Assembly: GCA_049999725.1 (NCBI GenBank)
Contig: JBNGIS010020207.1
Location: 20,743-84,742 of the forward strand
From: Haplomitrium mnioides
Taxonomy: Eukaryota > Marchantiophyta > Haplomitriopsida > Calobryales
Direction: 5' to 3'
DNA length: 64,000 nt
The notes beneath the pieces are model-generated. The model worked only from the letters and a program-made list of their open reading frames with translations, had not been told where the DNA came from and made no database searches. The position numbers and the translations under genes are program-made. Numbering within the stretch: the stretch's first letter is position 1; every line of letters begins with the position of its first letter. This document shows, in pieces, positions 41,189 to 52,232 of the stretch.

Positions 41189-41817
41189 TGTAACACTACA
41201 CATCTACATTACACACACAAGTTAACACAAGTACAATACATACAAGTTAGCATAAGAGAAGTGTATAAGAGCTTCAAGAACCCACAAAGTAAAAGATGGA
41301 AAACAAGACATTCTCCCTTGTTTATATACTTGCTAGAAAACACTTTGCTTATATAGGTGGAAGAACCCCATTGGTTCTTTTCTATCCGCTTCTAATTGGA
41401 CCACCCTTTTCTCTCTCACACTGATTGGACCATCTTTTACTTTAACTCTCCTTCTACTACGTGTCCTTATCTTTAGAACCTTCCATATCTCTTTAGTTCT
41501 CTTTCTGCCATATGTTCTTATCTTTAGAACCTTCCATCTCTTTAGTTCTCTTTTTGCAATGTGTCTTTATCTTTAGAACCTTCTTTATCTTTTAATCCTC
41601 CGCTTGCCACATGTCTTTATACTCGTTTAAAGTAGTCTATCTAGACTTCCTTTTTCACTTTAATTCATTAACTTTCTCTCCTCTTACGATATATACAACT
41701 CTCTATAATAGAAAATGTTTTTTGTTACGCTAAGTTAGTAATAGCTTTCTAGACATAGTTGACACTATATCTTGCTTCATTTTTAGTTATTGCTTGCTAA
41801 AATTAGTAACCGCTATA
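41189..41817 (-). repeat. Element D 5' LTR (long variant)
   Basis: About 629 bp, some 60 bp longer than other gamma LTRs. The excess is an extra tandem copy of a unit of about 58 bp containing CTTTAGTTCTC and TTATCTTTAGAACCTTC, near 41460-41590. G-boxes are degraded. Confidence 0.8.
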
Positions 41818-42400
41818 GATGGGTGTAATAGAACTACATAATGATGATGTGTTGTGTGCCTCCACATTGTTGACTTTTCCTCTTGCACGAGGCAAATCAT
41901 TTAACCAAAAGAGATTGAGAAAGCTCGTATCAATCAAGCACAAGTACTTTGTAAGCAACAACAATGTGTTTAGGAAAATGGTAGCAATCCGCTCGCACAA
42001 AGTAGGACATAATAAAGCCACCTCCACCTCACCTCCATTATGTAGGTCATACCTTCTACTTCATTGAGTGTCACGGAAGAGATTCTATGTAATGGTTTTG
42101 TTGAGTTGATGGTAATAGATGATAAATACTAATTTGTTCCTTGCTTTGCTTGAATGTAGAGATTCTTTGCTATGGCCAAGAAATTGGCCAACTTGCAAAA
42201 CATCTACTCTCAAAACATCTGTCACCACTTGTTGATCAGTGAAATGCCCATGAAACCCATTGCTATTGGTCGAAAAAGCTACTGGTTGAGTAGAAATGCC
42301 AATTTTCATAATGAAGCAAAAACAAATTTGATAAAAAAAACTCCTAAAGTATCTACCACCACTTGCTACTCAACAAAATGCCATATAGCCATATTTTCCT
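41818..42400. other. Unassigned sequence between D and copia element G
   Basis: 583 bp without a recognisable gene. A short frame at 41819-42067 has no known similarity and is probably chance. At about 42226-42325 begins a diverged tandem unit that is repeated from about 42361 and continues beyond copia G at 47409. This may be flanking genomic DNA of an unknown repeat. Confidence 0.5.
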
Positions 42401-42671
42401 TGTTGAAATACTAAGCTTGATACGTAACCCACCATGATGACGGGTAGAGTCTTATTTTTTGGACCCTCTTTAGAGTTAGTTTTATTAAGTTAATTTATAA
42501 TAAGTTTAAGCATAAATATAGAGTATATAGAGAGAAAAGAGGGGAGATCAAAGAGAGAGCACCGCCATGCCTCAAGCCTCTTCCTTTTTGTAAATTCATT
42601 ATGCTGAATACGATCTCTCATATTTGCCTCCAAAGAATTGTCTCCTAGATTTCTTTACATGGTGTCAGAGC
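42401..42671 (+). repeat. Element G 5' LTR and PBS
   Basis: LTR 42401-42659 (259 bp), TGTTGAAATA to TTTACA. PBS TGGTGTCAGAGC at 42660-42671, one change from the initiator tRNA-Met complement, immediately after the LTR. Confidence 0.93.
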
Positions 42672-42862
42672 CTGGTTTAGAGGAGCAAAAGATTGCAAGG
42701 AGTAGACGATCAATCTAGTTGAGAAAATTGATTTTTTGATATCTTTTTTTCTCGAAGAGGTGAAACACAAAGTCTTGAAGTTTGGAAGTGTCGAGAAGCT
42801 GCGTAAATAGGTGATAGAAATACCGTTGGTATTGAGAAGCTTGAGAAGAACAACTAACAACC

Positions 42863-43720
42863 ATGGAAGTTCCAAATGAGGAACTATTTGATAGGAAAAA
42901 GCTTACGGAGAAATGTATCAGGTGAAGAAAATGAACTGTGACTTCCTTTAGTGAATGTAGCAGAACAAGAATTGAAGGCATAGAAAACATGGAATAAAAA
43001 AGATAAGAAGGTGATGTTTTTGATTTCGTAGAATTTGTCAAATAGTATGGTTGGACACATACAAGATTTGGAGTCTGCAAAAGATGTATGGGATACATTA
43101 GAAAGGCTATATAGTATAAATACTAGAGCTAGAAAGATTCAATTGAAGAATGAGTTGAATAACATAAAGAAGGCATGCAACATGTCTGTGAATGATTATG
43201 TCTTGAAGATAAAAGAGACATCAGATGTAGTGGGATCTATTGGAGTAGTTACAGAGGATGATGATTTAGTGTCTGCAGTATTAAACGGTTTGAAGGATGA
43301 TGACAAGTAGAAACCGTTTGACTTTTGTCTATGTTCAGGAAAATCTTTCTAATTTTGATGAGCTAGTCTCCTTGATGATTATAGAGGAGAGGAACATTGG
43401 AGGACCTACTTTAGAAAATGGTTTTAATGAGCAAGCACAAGGCTTCTACTCAGGATATGGTAGAGGCAGAAGGAGATCCCACAGAGGACGTGGTGAAGGT
43501 AGAGGTTATGTGCAACATAACCAAAATCAACAAAATTTAGATAATACAGCTCGTGGCAGAGTTTGCGGAAATTTTTTAGGAAAAAAAAGCTTTCGTGGAA
43601 GAGGTGGAAGGTAGAACATTCATGATGTAGCTTGTTGGGAGTGTGGAAAAGCAAGTCATTATACAAATGACTGCTATAGCAAGTCCAACAACAACAACAC
43701 AGGATATGATGAGAGATAAC
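42863..43720 (+). pseudogene. gag: Element G gag with zinc knuckle
   Basis: Gag probably starts at ATG 42863 (M-E-V-P-N-E-E-L-F) and is broken by stops up to 43030. The frame 43035-43310 shows the copia capsid pattern (A-K-D-V-W-D-T-L, N-N-I-K-K-A-C-N-M-S-V-N-D-Y), and a Gly/Arg-rich tail follows in 43297-43614. The knuckle C-W-E-C-G-K-A-S-H-Y-T-N-D-C is intact at 43633-43674. It packages RNA and forms particles. Confidence 0.85.
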
Positions 43721-44835
43721 AAGGAAATTATGCATCATCATCAAAGAGTAATGGTGAGCATCTCTTTGTTTTGCAACATATGATGGGTACTTATATACAA
43801 GGTTGTGAAAATGATGCATGGTATGTGGATTCTGGTGCATCAAACCATATGACACATCATAAAGTTGGCTAAGAGAGCTGCATGATCCAAAACAACAAGG
43901 ATATGTGGAAACAGATGATGCTACAATTCATCCAATTGAGCAAATGGGAAATGTTTCACTTGCTAGACATGATAGAAAGTCAAAATATATGGCTGATGTG
44001 TTCTATGTACCAACAATTGCAAAGAATTCAGTATCTGTTGGTCAAATGGTAGAACAAGGACTACAAGTCATTTTTAATGACGATGGTTGTTTTGTAGAGG
44101 ATTTGAAAAATAAAAACAAATTGGTTGCTAGAGGTAGTAAGATTGGAAAGATGTTTACATTGGATGTAAAGACTCCAGTGGTAAATGATAATTTTATGTA
44201 TACGCAAAAGAATACAGTTATTAGAGATGTAGATATCTGGCACAAAAGAATGGGACATGTGAATCTACAAATGGTGAAATCAATGCAGTCTATAGGTGTA
44301 GTTGTCGGGTTGCCACAATTCAAGAATTTTGATATGCAGAAGGTGTGAGAAGCATGTCAGTTTGGAAAGCAGTCAGGGCATTCATTCTTGCATCAAAGAA
44401 GTGTGAGTAAAAATCCTTTATATGTAGTACACTCTATTGTGTGGGGACCTACTGAGCATGCATCAATGTTAGGAAATAAGTATTTTGTTACTTTTGTGGA
44501 TGACCATACAAGGAAGGTATGGGTTTATTTTATAAAGACAAAAAGAGAAGTGTTTAAGCACTTTAAGAGCTTTAGAAAGATGGTTGAAAATCAATCAGGG
44601 TTGGAGATTAAATGCCTATGGTCAGATGGTGGAGGTGAGTATTTTTCACGAGAGTTTAGCAAATTTTTGGTAGATCATGGTGTGAAGAGGCAATTCACAT
44701 ACAGATATACTCCCCAATAGAATGAAGTAGTAGAGAGAAAGAATATGCATATAACAAAAATTGCTCGTGCCTTGATTAATGAGAAGAATGTACCAAAATA
44801 CTATTAGGCAAAGGCTATACATATAGCTGTATATA
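43721..44835 (+). pseudogene. pol: Element G protease and integrase
   Basis: Protease active site W-Y-V-D-S-G-A-S-N-H-M (D-S-G at 43828-43836). GAG-pre-integrase in 43905-44348 with I-W-H-K-R-M-G-H, the first half of the HHCC site. The integrase core in 44388-44720 has F-V-D-D-H-T-R-K (Asp) and L-W-S-D-G-G-G-E-Y (Asp). After a TAG near 44718, V-V-E-R-K-N holds the Glu. At least three stops lie between protease and RT. Confidence 0.88.
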
Positions 44836-44837
44836 TT

Positions 44838-45428
44838 ATGAATATGACTCTTACTGCAATAATACATGATTTTAATCCAAAAGAAAGACTTATATGTATC
44901 AAAAGTGATGTATCTCACTTGAAGGTATTTGGATGTATTGTATATATACACATACCAAATGAGCTAAGGACTAAGCTAGATCCTAAAGCAGAGAAGTGTA
45001 TTTTTATTGGGTATTCTTTGGAGCAAAAAGGATACCGATGCTACAACCCTATAACATGCCAAATAAAGGTAAGTAGAGATGTTGTATTTGATGAGTTGAG
45101 TAGTTGGTATGGTGTAGGAAAAGTTGTGAAGACTGATATGGAGAAAGAAGAAGTGCAAGAAAAATCAGCAAATCAAGAATTACAGTCACAAATGCTGAGT
45201 GGATTAGGAAAGAGTTCAAACACTCTGTCTAAGAGTGTTAATCCATGGTCAAGAAGATTGAATTCAAGTTCACCAAATGTATCAATCAGAAGTGTTGAAA
45301 GTAAGACATGTTCAACAAAAGGAAAGGAAAAGATGGATCAAAAAATGGATGCAAGTCACTCAAGTGATGAAGAAAACTTGGATCAAGAGGTTGGTATACC
45401 CACTTTGCAAACATCTGGTGTGTAAAGG
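44838..45428 (+). pseudogene. pol: Element G integrase C-terminal region
   Basis: A 195-codon stretch with L-K-V-F-G-C-I-V-Y and the K-C-I-F-I-G-Y-S block that closes copia integrases. A charged Ser- and Lys-rich spacer leads toward RT, ending at TAA 45423-45425. Confidence 0.8.
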
Positions 45429-46415
45429 ATGCAAGATGAGGTGCAAAGATCTACACGTATAAAGTACCTAGCAAGGAGGTTGAGATATGATAGTTTTTCT
45501 CCATGTTATTATGCATACATGGTGAAAGTTATACACATTGTAGAACCCACTTATTATGAAGATGCAGTTGGCATACCTGATTGGAAGGTAGCTATAGATG
45601 AAGAAGTGAATGCACTTGATGAGAATGAGATTTGGAAGCCAACACCACTACATAATGGAAAGAAAGCGATTGGCTGTAAGTGGGTTTACAAAGTAAAGCA
45701 TAATGCATATGGTTTGATAAGTAGGTACAAGGTTAGAGTAGTAGCCAAAGGATATGCGAAGACATATGGGATAGATTTTGATGAAACATTCAGTCTTGTT
45801 GCAAAGATGTCTACTATGAGAACTATGATTGCTATGGCAGTTGCTAAAAGATGGGATTTACATTAGATGGATGTAAAGAATGCTTTTTTAAATAGAGAGT
45901 CACATGAAGAAGTGTATATGGAGCAGCCATAAGGATATGTACACCATGAGTATCCAAATTATGTGTGCAAGTTGAAGAAAACATTATATGGAATAAAGCA
46001 AGCACCTAGAGCATGGACAAATAGAACAAGCAAGTTTCTATAGAGTATTGGGTTTGTGATCAACAAGGTAGATTGCTCTATATATGTGTAGAAAACAAAT
46101 ACAGGTTTGATCATCTTAGTGATATATGTTGATGATCTAATTATTACGGGGGATGATGAGCTGCAGATTGAAAATGTTAAGAAGAGGCTTGGAGTGGAAT
46201 TTGATATGGAAGACTTGGGAGAACTTATGTACTTCTTGGGAATAGAAGTAATAAGAACAGAGCAAGGTATTTGGTTACTTCAACGGAAGTATATTCTGGA
46301 TATNNNNNNNNNNACAGAGCAAGGTATTTGGTTACTTCAACGGAAGTATATTCTGGATATATTACAGAAATATGATATGACAACTTGTAAGCCTATTTCT
46401 ACTCTACTTGAGTAG
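45429..46415 (+). pseudogene. pol: Element G reverse transcriptase, with a spurious 10-N gap
   Basis: Copia [45 protein letters not shown] and the catalytic Y-V-D-D at 46125-46136. TAGs near 45864 and 46090 and a TAA near 45930 interrupt it. 46257-46303 and 46314-46360 are identical 47-bp copies around ten N; the 57-bp excess keeps the frame and is probably unmerged contig overlap. Confidence 0.88.
46304..46313. other. 10-N scaffold gap with duplicated 47-bp flanks
   Basis: The 47 bp before the gap (46257-46303) are repeated exactly after it (46314-46360). Ten N is a common placeholder for an unknown join. Confidence 0.95.
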
Positions 46416-47143
46416 AACGCAAAGTTAAGAGCTGATTTGGGAGATGAATTGGAAGATCCAACTATGCACTGGAGAATGGTTGGAAGTTTGATTTATGTGA
46501 CCATGATAAGACCAGACATGTCTTATGATATGGGCATACTTAGTCAGTTCATGCAGGTGCCACGAAAGCCACATTTAGATGCGGCAAGGAGAGCATTACA
46601 CTACTTAAAACGCACAATGAATTATGGTTTATTTTATGCATATGGAGCTGAAGTAAAACTGTTTGGATATTGTGATACAGATTGGGTTGGATATATATAT
46701 AACATGAGATCTACAAGTGGCTATGCTTTCAGTATTGGAGATGCTGCAGTGAGTTGGAGTAGTAAGAAGAAACCTACAATTGCCTTGTCAAGCAGAGAGG
46801 TAGAGTATAGAGGAGTAGCAATGGTTGCATGTGAAATAGCTTGGCTACGCAAGCCATTGTTTGATTTAGGACATGATGTGCAAGAGCTTGTGACTTTGTA
46901 TTGCAACAACATAAGCAGTATACAACTCGCAAAAAATCTGGTGTTTCATGCAAGGACCAAACACATTGAGGTTCATTATCATTACATCCAAGAGAAGGTA
47001 CTTGAAGGTGAGATTGATTTTGTGTATGTGAATACACATGAGCAAGTAGTTGATATTTATACAAAGTCAATAGGTGCAAAGAAGCAACAAAAGTTTCAAA
47101 CTATGATGGGAGTGCTTTACATTGGCTTGAGCTTGAGAGGGAG
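46416..47143 (+). pseudogene. pol: Element G RNase H and pol C-terminus
   Basis: The frame from 46437 shows W-R-M-V-G-S-L-I-Y, R-P-D-M-S-Y-D, then RNase H with Y-C-D-T-D-W-V-G (Asp), S-T-S-G-Y-A-F, S-S-R-E-V-E-Y (Glu) and L-Y-C-N-N, where copia RNase H has C-D-N (a D-to-N change). The end has R-T-K-H-I-E-V-H-Y-H. The open frame runs on into the 3' LTR. Confidence 0.87.
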
Positions 47144-47408
47144 TGTTGAAATACCAAGCTCGATATGTAACCCATCGGGATGATGGGTAGAGTCTTATTT
47201 TTTGGACCCTCTTTAGGATCAATTTTGTTAAGTTAATTTACAGTAAGTTTAAGCATAAATATAGAGTATGTAGAGAGAAAAGAGGGGAGATAAAAAAAGA
47301 GAGTACCACTATACCTCAAGCCTCTTCCCTTTTGTAAATTCATTTTGTTGAATACAATCTCTCATATTTTCCTCCAAAGAATTGTCTCCTCGATTTCTTT
47401 ACATTCCT
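47144..47408 (+). repeat. Element G 3' LTR and TSD
   Basis: LTR 47144-47403 (260 bp) followed by TTCCT at 47404-47408, which repeats 42396-42400. Confidence 0.95.
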
Positions 47409-47543
47409 TGGCCGAAAAAGATATTGGTTGAGCAAAATTGTTAGTTTGCATAACGCAACAAAAAAAAAAAAAAATGCTGAAACATTTGATGTGCAAGAAT
47501 GATGCCTCAAAGAATGTTGAATGGTGGGTTCTCCTACTACATA
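47409..47543. other. Flanking DNA between G and H
   Basis: 47409-47465 continues the diverged tandem unit interrupted by G. 47480-47543 resembles 53680-53735 (GATGC, TTGAATGGTGG, TTCTCCT). It includes a 15-A run near 47460-47474 and has no coding signal. Confidence 0.55.
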
Positions 47544-48018
47544 TGTAATAGTATAACATGATGTTGTGCTCTGTATATAAGAAAATAGAGAGGAGTGAAG
47601 GAAGTGGTAGAGGATCACTTTTAGGGTTGAAATCATTTTAAGATTACTTGTCTTTGAAGTTAATTTAAGTGAAGTAGAGTAAGATTACTTTTAGGGTTGA
47701 AGTAGGATGAGATTACTTGCCTTTGAAGTTACTTTTAGAGAAGTAAGATACAATCACTTTTAGAGCTGAAATTGGAAGTGACTTGTAAGTGAAGGAAGAG
47801 GGATGACACCCTCTTCTCTTGTATAAATAGAAGGGCGTCATAGCCCCACTTCTCATTCTAGAGTTCTTCTCGAATCACTTGGGTTCTTTGGTTGCTTGGA
47901 TTTTGCTTGCATTCTTGGTCTTAACTTGGGCATTGAGTTGCATTTGATTGAAGAACTCTATTAGAGTTCATACTCATTTGGAGTTTGTCTTTGAGTTTTC
48001 TTACATTGGTATGAGAGC
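47544..48018 (+). repeat. Element H 5' LTR and PBS
   Basis: LTR of 462 bp, TGTAATAG to TTACA, with three U3 repeat blocks around TTACTTGCCTTTGAAGT and a TATA box near 47824. PBS TGGTATGAGAGC has one change. Confidence 0.87.
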
Positions 48019-49045
48019 AACGGTTCCTTTTGTTGGTGAGCTATATAGAGAATGAAGCAGTGGTGGTTCAAACAATGCAACAGCCACTTGAACATTTTTT
48101 ACGCCTTTTAGAAGTGAGAAGAAAAGAAAGAGAAACTTTTCGAAATGAAAAGAGTTATAGACAACTTCCAACACCAAAAATATATGATGGGAAGACGGTT
48201 TTTGGTGCATTTAAGAGCTTTATATTTGATTGTAAGAAATATTTTGAAGTTGCAAACATTAGAGAAGATGGTCGACAAATGCTATTTGCGGCAAGTCAAT
48301 TGGAAGAAGTTGCAAAGACTTGATGAAGATATCAAATAAAACATGCACAATGTGGATTTGTTGTTCCTATTGTTTCTTGGTGTGAATTCAAAGAAGTGGT
48401 GATTTCAAGACTTAAGGTTGTAAATACTTCAAAAGTAGCAAGAGATCGATTGGCCGAATTGAAGCTATGCTAAAACATTTTAGAATACAACTCTACAAAT
48501 TCATGATATAAGAGAAGAAGAAGCACTAAATTGCTTTGTTTGGAGATTGAAGTCTAGCACAATGATGGAAGTATCAATAAGAAAGGCTACTTAATTATAA
48601 GAAGAAATGCGCATATCGCAATGGTATGACTCATTACTTATTGCTATAGACTTACGTTCTCAACTATTCAAATGGCTTACTCAAAACTTCACTAGCTCAA
48701 ATAGAATTAAAAGCTCGACAAGTTTTTTAAGTACCTTGTTCTATCTTGATGGTATGATTAAGGAACACTCTTGTAGAATGTTGGTGGATTGTGGAATTTT
48801 TGAAAATTTTTTGTCAATACGTTTTGCTAGGATAATCAAAACAAAATTTATGCCTATAAAGAAGAGTGTTTTGACTATAGCCGATAGCCAAAAGCATGAC
48901 ATGTTTTGCTCTCAAAAGCTATTCCTTCTAAGGACTAGAAAAGAGTATGTGGAATTTATGCAATTTGCTATTGCACTCTTGCAACTCAACATCATTTTAG
49001 GCTTGCCTTGGCTTGCAGATCAATCTACTCAACTTGATTAGGCGA
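48019..49045 (+). pseudogene. Element H gag and protease
   Basis: Gag 48030-48323 shows F-K-S-F-I-F-D-C-K-K-Y-F-E-V and G-R-Q-M-L-F-A-A-S-Q-L, the alpha capsid pattern, then decays (stops near 48321 and 48470). The protease in 48607-49041 has M-L-V-D-C-G, with Ser replaced by Cys in the D-S-G triad, and I-I-L-G-L-P-W-L. The original start near 48053 has ATA where element I has ATG. Confidence 0.82.
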
Positions 49046-50450
49046 AATGAAAAACTCAAGTTACTTTACAAGAAAAGCAAATTTTTTTGAGCATCCGACA
49101 CCATTGGTGAAGAGGCTCAAATCAAATGAGTATGTTACTTTCGTGGAGCAAGAGTTGCATGTCTTTGTTGTTTGGATCAAGCCAATCATGGACTTAAATA
49201 AAGAGGGAGGAAAATTTGTGCCTACATTAATGATAGATGATATTTTGAAGTAGTCTGCGAATGGGTTTCCGAAAGATTTGCCAAAGGGGTTACCAAATGA
49301 CTTAGGAATGCACTTTCCAATTGAGTTCATACCAAAAAATACTTGACCTATATATTGGTTATTACCACAAGAATTAGAAGAGTTGAGAAAGACCTTGACA
49401 AATCTTCTTGAGAAGGATTTCATTCAACATAGTACTTTGCTTTGTGAAGCATGAGTACACTTTGTACCAAAGAAAGATGGCGGATTTTGTCTCTACACAT
49501 ATTATCGTGGCTTGAACAATCAAGCAATAAAATATATCTATCAATTACCACATATATATGGTTTGTTGGATCAGATGAGTGATGCACAATTTTTTTCTAA
49601 GTTAGATCTTCAAAATGGCTATTGGTGAATTCTAATCAAGCCTAATAATGTGCCAAAGACAACTTTTTGCATAAATTATAGGCATTTTGAGTGGAAGGTT
49701 CTTACATTTGGTGTTACCAATGCTCTGGCGATATTCATAGATAAAATGCATTGAGTTTTTGATGGGTTATTAGATAAGTCAATGTTGGTGTTCTTGGATG
49801 ATATCCTTATTTTTATTAAGAGTGAAGTTGAGCATCGTGATTATCTCAAGAAAGTATTGCAAAGATTACGTAATTGGAAGTTTTATTGCAAGAAGTCTAA
49901 GTGTGAGTTTTGGAACCAAGAGGTGACTTATCTAGAGCATAAAGTGTTTGCAGATGGCATTAAGATGGAAAAAGAAAAAATTAAGGCTATCAGAGAGTGT
50001 CTAATGCCAAATAAAGAAAATAATGTTTGAGCTTTCAATGGATTAGCTAGGTTTTTATCGACGATTCATTCACTTCTATACTCACATTGTTGCAAAGCCT
50101 ACGGATCTAGTAGGAAATGAGGAAAAGTTTCAATGAATAAACAAATAGCAGAAGGCATTTCAACAACTCAATGATGTGGTCTTTTCTCCTCCAATTCTAC
50201 AATCATATGATCTAAAAAAATGTTGTATAGTTGATTTTAATACATCTAACTTTGCTATTGGAGCGGTGTTACAACAAGAGTTTGAGGATGGACTTCATCC
50301 AATTGCCTTCATGTCACGTCGAATAAATACAGTGGAGAGAAACTATTCTGCAAAGAATAGAGAGTAACTAGCTATAGTTTATACTACCAAAGTTTGGAGA
50401 CACTATCTTTTGGAGAAAAATTTACTTATGCGCATTGGTCACAAACCCTT
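49046..50450 (+). pseudogene. pol: Element H reverse transcriptase and RNase H
   Basis: RT pieces run from the linker (49047-49253) to 50030. The catalytic box is in [11 protein letters not shown] at about 49782-49814, and the thumb region has stops. RNase H is in 50176-50367 with F-A-I-G-A-V-L-Q-Q-E-F and A-F-M-S-R-R, ending at TAA near 50367, then H-K-P-L-L. At least ten lesions. Confidence 0.82.
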
Positions 50451-51736
50451 GTTGCAACCAATTCACTTGGAAAATACGACAAGTCATCATCATCAATAGG
50501 AAGATTAGTTACAACTCTTTGATATCAAGATGGAATACAAGCCAAGAAGGTTCCATACTATTCCAAATGCTTTATCACGATAGTCACATCATTGACTAAA
50601 TACATTGGAGGTAGTAAATGTTAGCATATTACATCTTGATGAAGTAACAAGCAAAGGTTTTCGACAAAAAACTATAAGAAAATGTCTTCTTTAATCTTGT
50701 TTGAGTACGTTTCTCGGTCAACAATAGTGAGTATCATACTTTTTCCATTTAGAATGGTATTCTCAATCGAGATAATCAAATATATGTTCTACAAGTTAAT
50801 GCATTTTGAATCACCTATTTACAAGAAGCATATGATATTCCAATCTTTGGGTATCTTGGAGTAGACAAGACTATAAAGTTGCTTCAATGCACTAAATGGT
50901 GGCCAAACCTAGAATAAAAGGTTTGTTTTTTGTTCGCTCTTATGAAAATTATCAGCAAAGCAAGGCTTCAAATCAGAAACCAACTAGACTTCTTCACAGA
51001 TTGGGATAGTTTCTTACTGATTGTGAGGTTTGCCTACAACAACTCCAAATGAGTAAGTACTAGATTTTCTTCTTTGTTTCTTAATTCAAGTCAACATTAT
51101 CTTGTTCTTGATAGTTTGCTATCACCTTCCTCTTCCAAAGTTCTAAGTATTTCCACCTTTTTATCTCACTTATATTCTTCTTTGCAAGATGTCTAAAACC
51201 ATCTTGTTATTGCTAAAAATTGGCAAAAAAATATGTCGATAAACATTGTTGTAATTTCTCTTATATTTTAGGTGACCAAGTTATGCTTTCTACTAATGAT
51301 CTCTCTTTATTTTTAGATACTCAATTCGATAAGCTATCTTCAACTTGGATTGGTCATTTCTCAATTCTCAAGTTATTTCTTCTATTGTATACAAACTTGA
51401 TGTTCCTCTCTATATAAAGATTCGTCATGTGTTCCATGTCTCTAAACTTAAGCCTTTTTTTTCTAGTCCATCTTCTTTTTCAAATTGTGTTCAGATTCCT
51501 CCTCCATCTGTAGTTCTTGATGATCATGAAGAATATAAGGTGGATCGCATTTTGACAAAATGAGTTCTCAAATGTACGACATCATCAAGTTCAATATAAA
51601 TTTTTGTTGAAGGGCTATTCACTTCATGATTCTACATGGGAGCTATGTTCTAGTCTTGAGAATGCTCAAGAGGCTATTCGATTGTTTGAAACTATTGGTC
51701 ATGATGAGTACGTCATCGATTAGAAAGAAAATATTA
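50451..51736 (+). pseudogene. pol: Element H integrase (core deleted) and chromodomain remnant
   Basis: Integrase zinc-domain remnants lie at about 50820-50990. At about 50995 the sequence jumps from just after the zinc domain to the F-L-x-x-V-x-F-A-Y-N-N region, so the segment with the catalytic D, D and E present in A (about 19895-20290) and I (about 57570-57960) is missing. The C-terminal tail is in 51220-51417, and 51345-51563 has a chromodomain start (Y-K-V-D-R-I-L). The rest of the chromodomain continues with stops to about 51720. Confidence 0.82.
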
Positions 51737-52232
51737 TGTAACAGTGCAAGTATGATTTTGTGCTATATATATAAAAAAATAGAGAGGAGTTAAAGAAGTG
51801 GTAGAGGGTAGCTTTTAGGGTTGAAATCATTTTAAATGTTACTTGCATTTGAAGTTATTTTAAGTAAAGTGGTTTAAGGTTACTTTTAGAGTTGAAGTGG
51901 AATAAGGTTACTTTTAGAGTTGAAGTGGATAAAGATTACTTGCCTTCAAAGGTAATTTTAGAGAAGTAGGATAATATCACTTTTAGGGCTGAAAGTGATT
52001 TGTAAGTGAAGTAAGAGGGATGATACTTTCTTCTCTTGTATAAATAGAAGGGTTTCATAGCCCCACTTCTCATTCTAGAGTTCCTTTCAAATCACTTGGG
52101 TTTTTTGGTTGCTTAACTTTGCTTGTGCTCGTGGTATTAGCTTGGGCCTTGAATTGCATTTGGTTGAAGAACTCTATTAGAATTCATTATGAGTTCTTAC
52201 TCATTTGGAGTTTGTCTTTGAGTTCTTTTATA
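51737..52232 (+). repeat. Element H 3' LTR
   Basis: About 496 bp, longer than the 5' LTR because of an extra U3 repeat (GGTTACTTTTAGAGTTGAAGTGG occurs twice near 51875-51925). Confidence 0.8.

Larger units (their letters stand above)
22775..41817 (-). mobile_element. Element D: Ty3/gypsy chromovirus (family gamma), split by E and F
   Basis: A minus-strand gamma element in three blocks: 22775-24724, 31842-32777 and 38961-41817. They join to a gamma element lacking most of its 3' LTR; summed length is about 5.75 kb against about 6.19 kb for complete relatives. Its 5' LTR is intact at 41189-41817, and only about 80 bp of its 3' LTR remain (about 22788-22866), cut by A'. It is heavily mutated and is the host of E (in RNase H) and F (in the protease-RT linker), so it is the oldest gamma copy here. 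Confidence 0.88.
42401..47403 (+). mobile_element. Element G: Ty1/copia retrotransposon
   Basis: A full-length plus-strand copia element (about 5.0 kb) with LTRs 42401-42659 and 47144-47403 and exact TSD TTCCT (42396-42400 and 47404-47408). Order is gag, zinc knuckle, protease, integrase, RT, RNase H, the Ty1/copia order with integrase before RT. LTRs differ at roughly 28 of 260 positions by eye. Many stops; inactive. The copia lineage is not assigned. Confidence 0.95.
47544..52232 (+). mobile_element. Element H: Ty3/gypsy chromovirus (family alpha), internally deleted
   Basis: A plus-strand alpha element with LTRs 47544-48005 and 51737 to about 52232, and a PBS at 48007-48018. Gag, protease, RT, RNase H, a severely deleted integrase and a chromodomain remnant are present, all with many stops. 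The TSD is not clear. A paralogous, apparently empty version of its insertion site lies at about 53690-53760. Confidence 0.87.

Noticed and set aside
41819-42067. An 82-codon frame between D and G
   Set aside because: No recognisable domain, no homologue in the window, and opposite-strand frames of similar length; probably chance.
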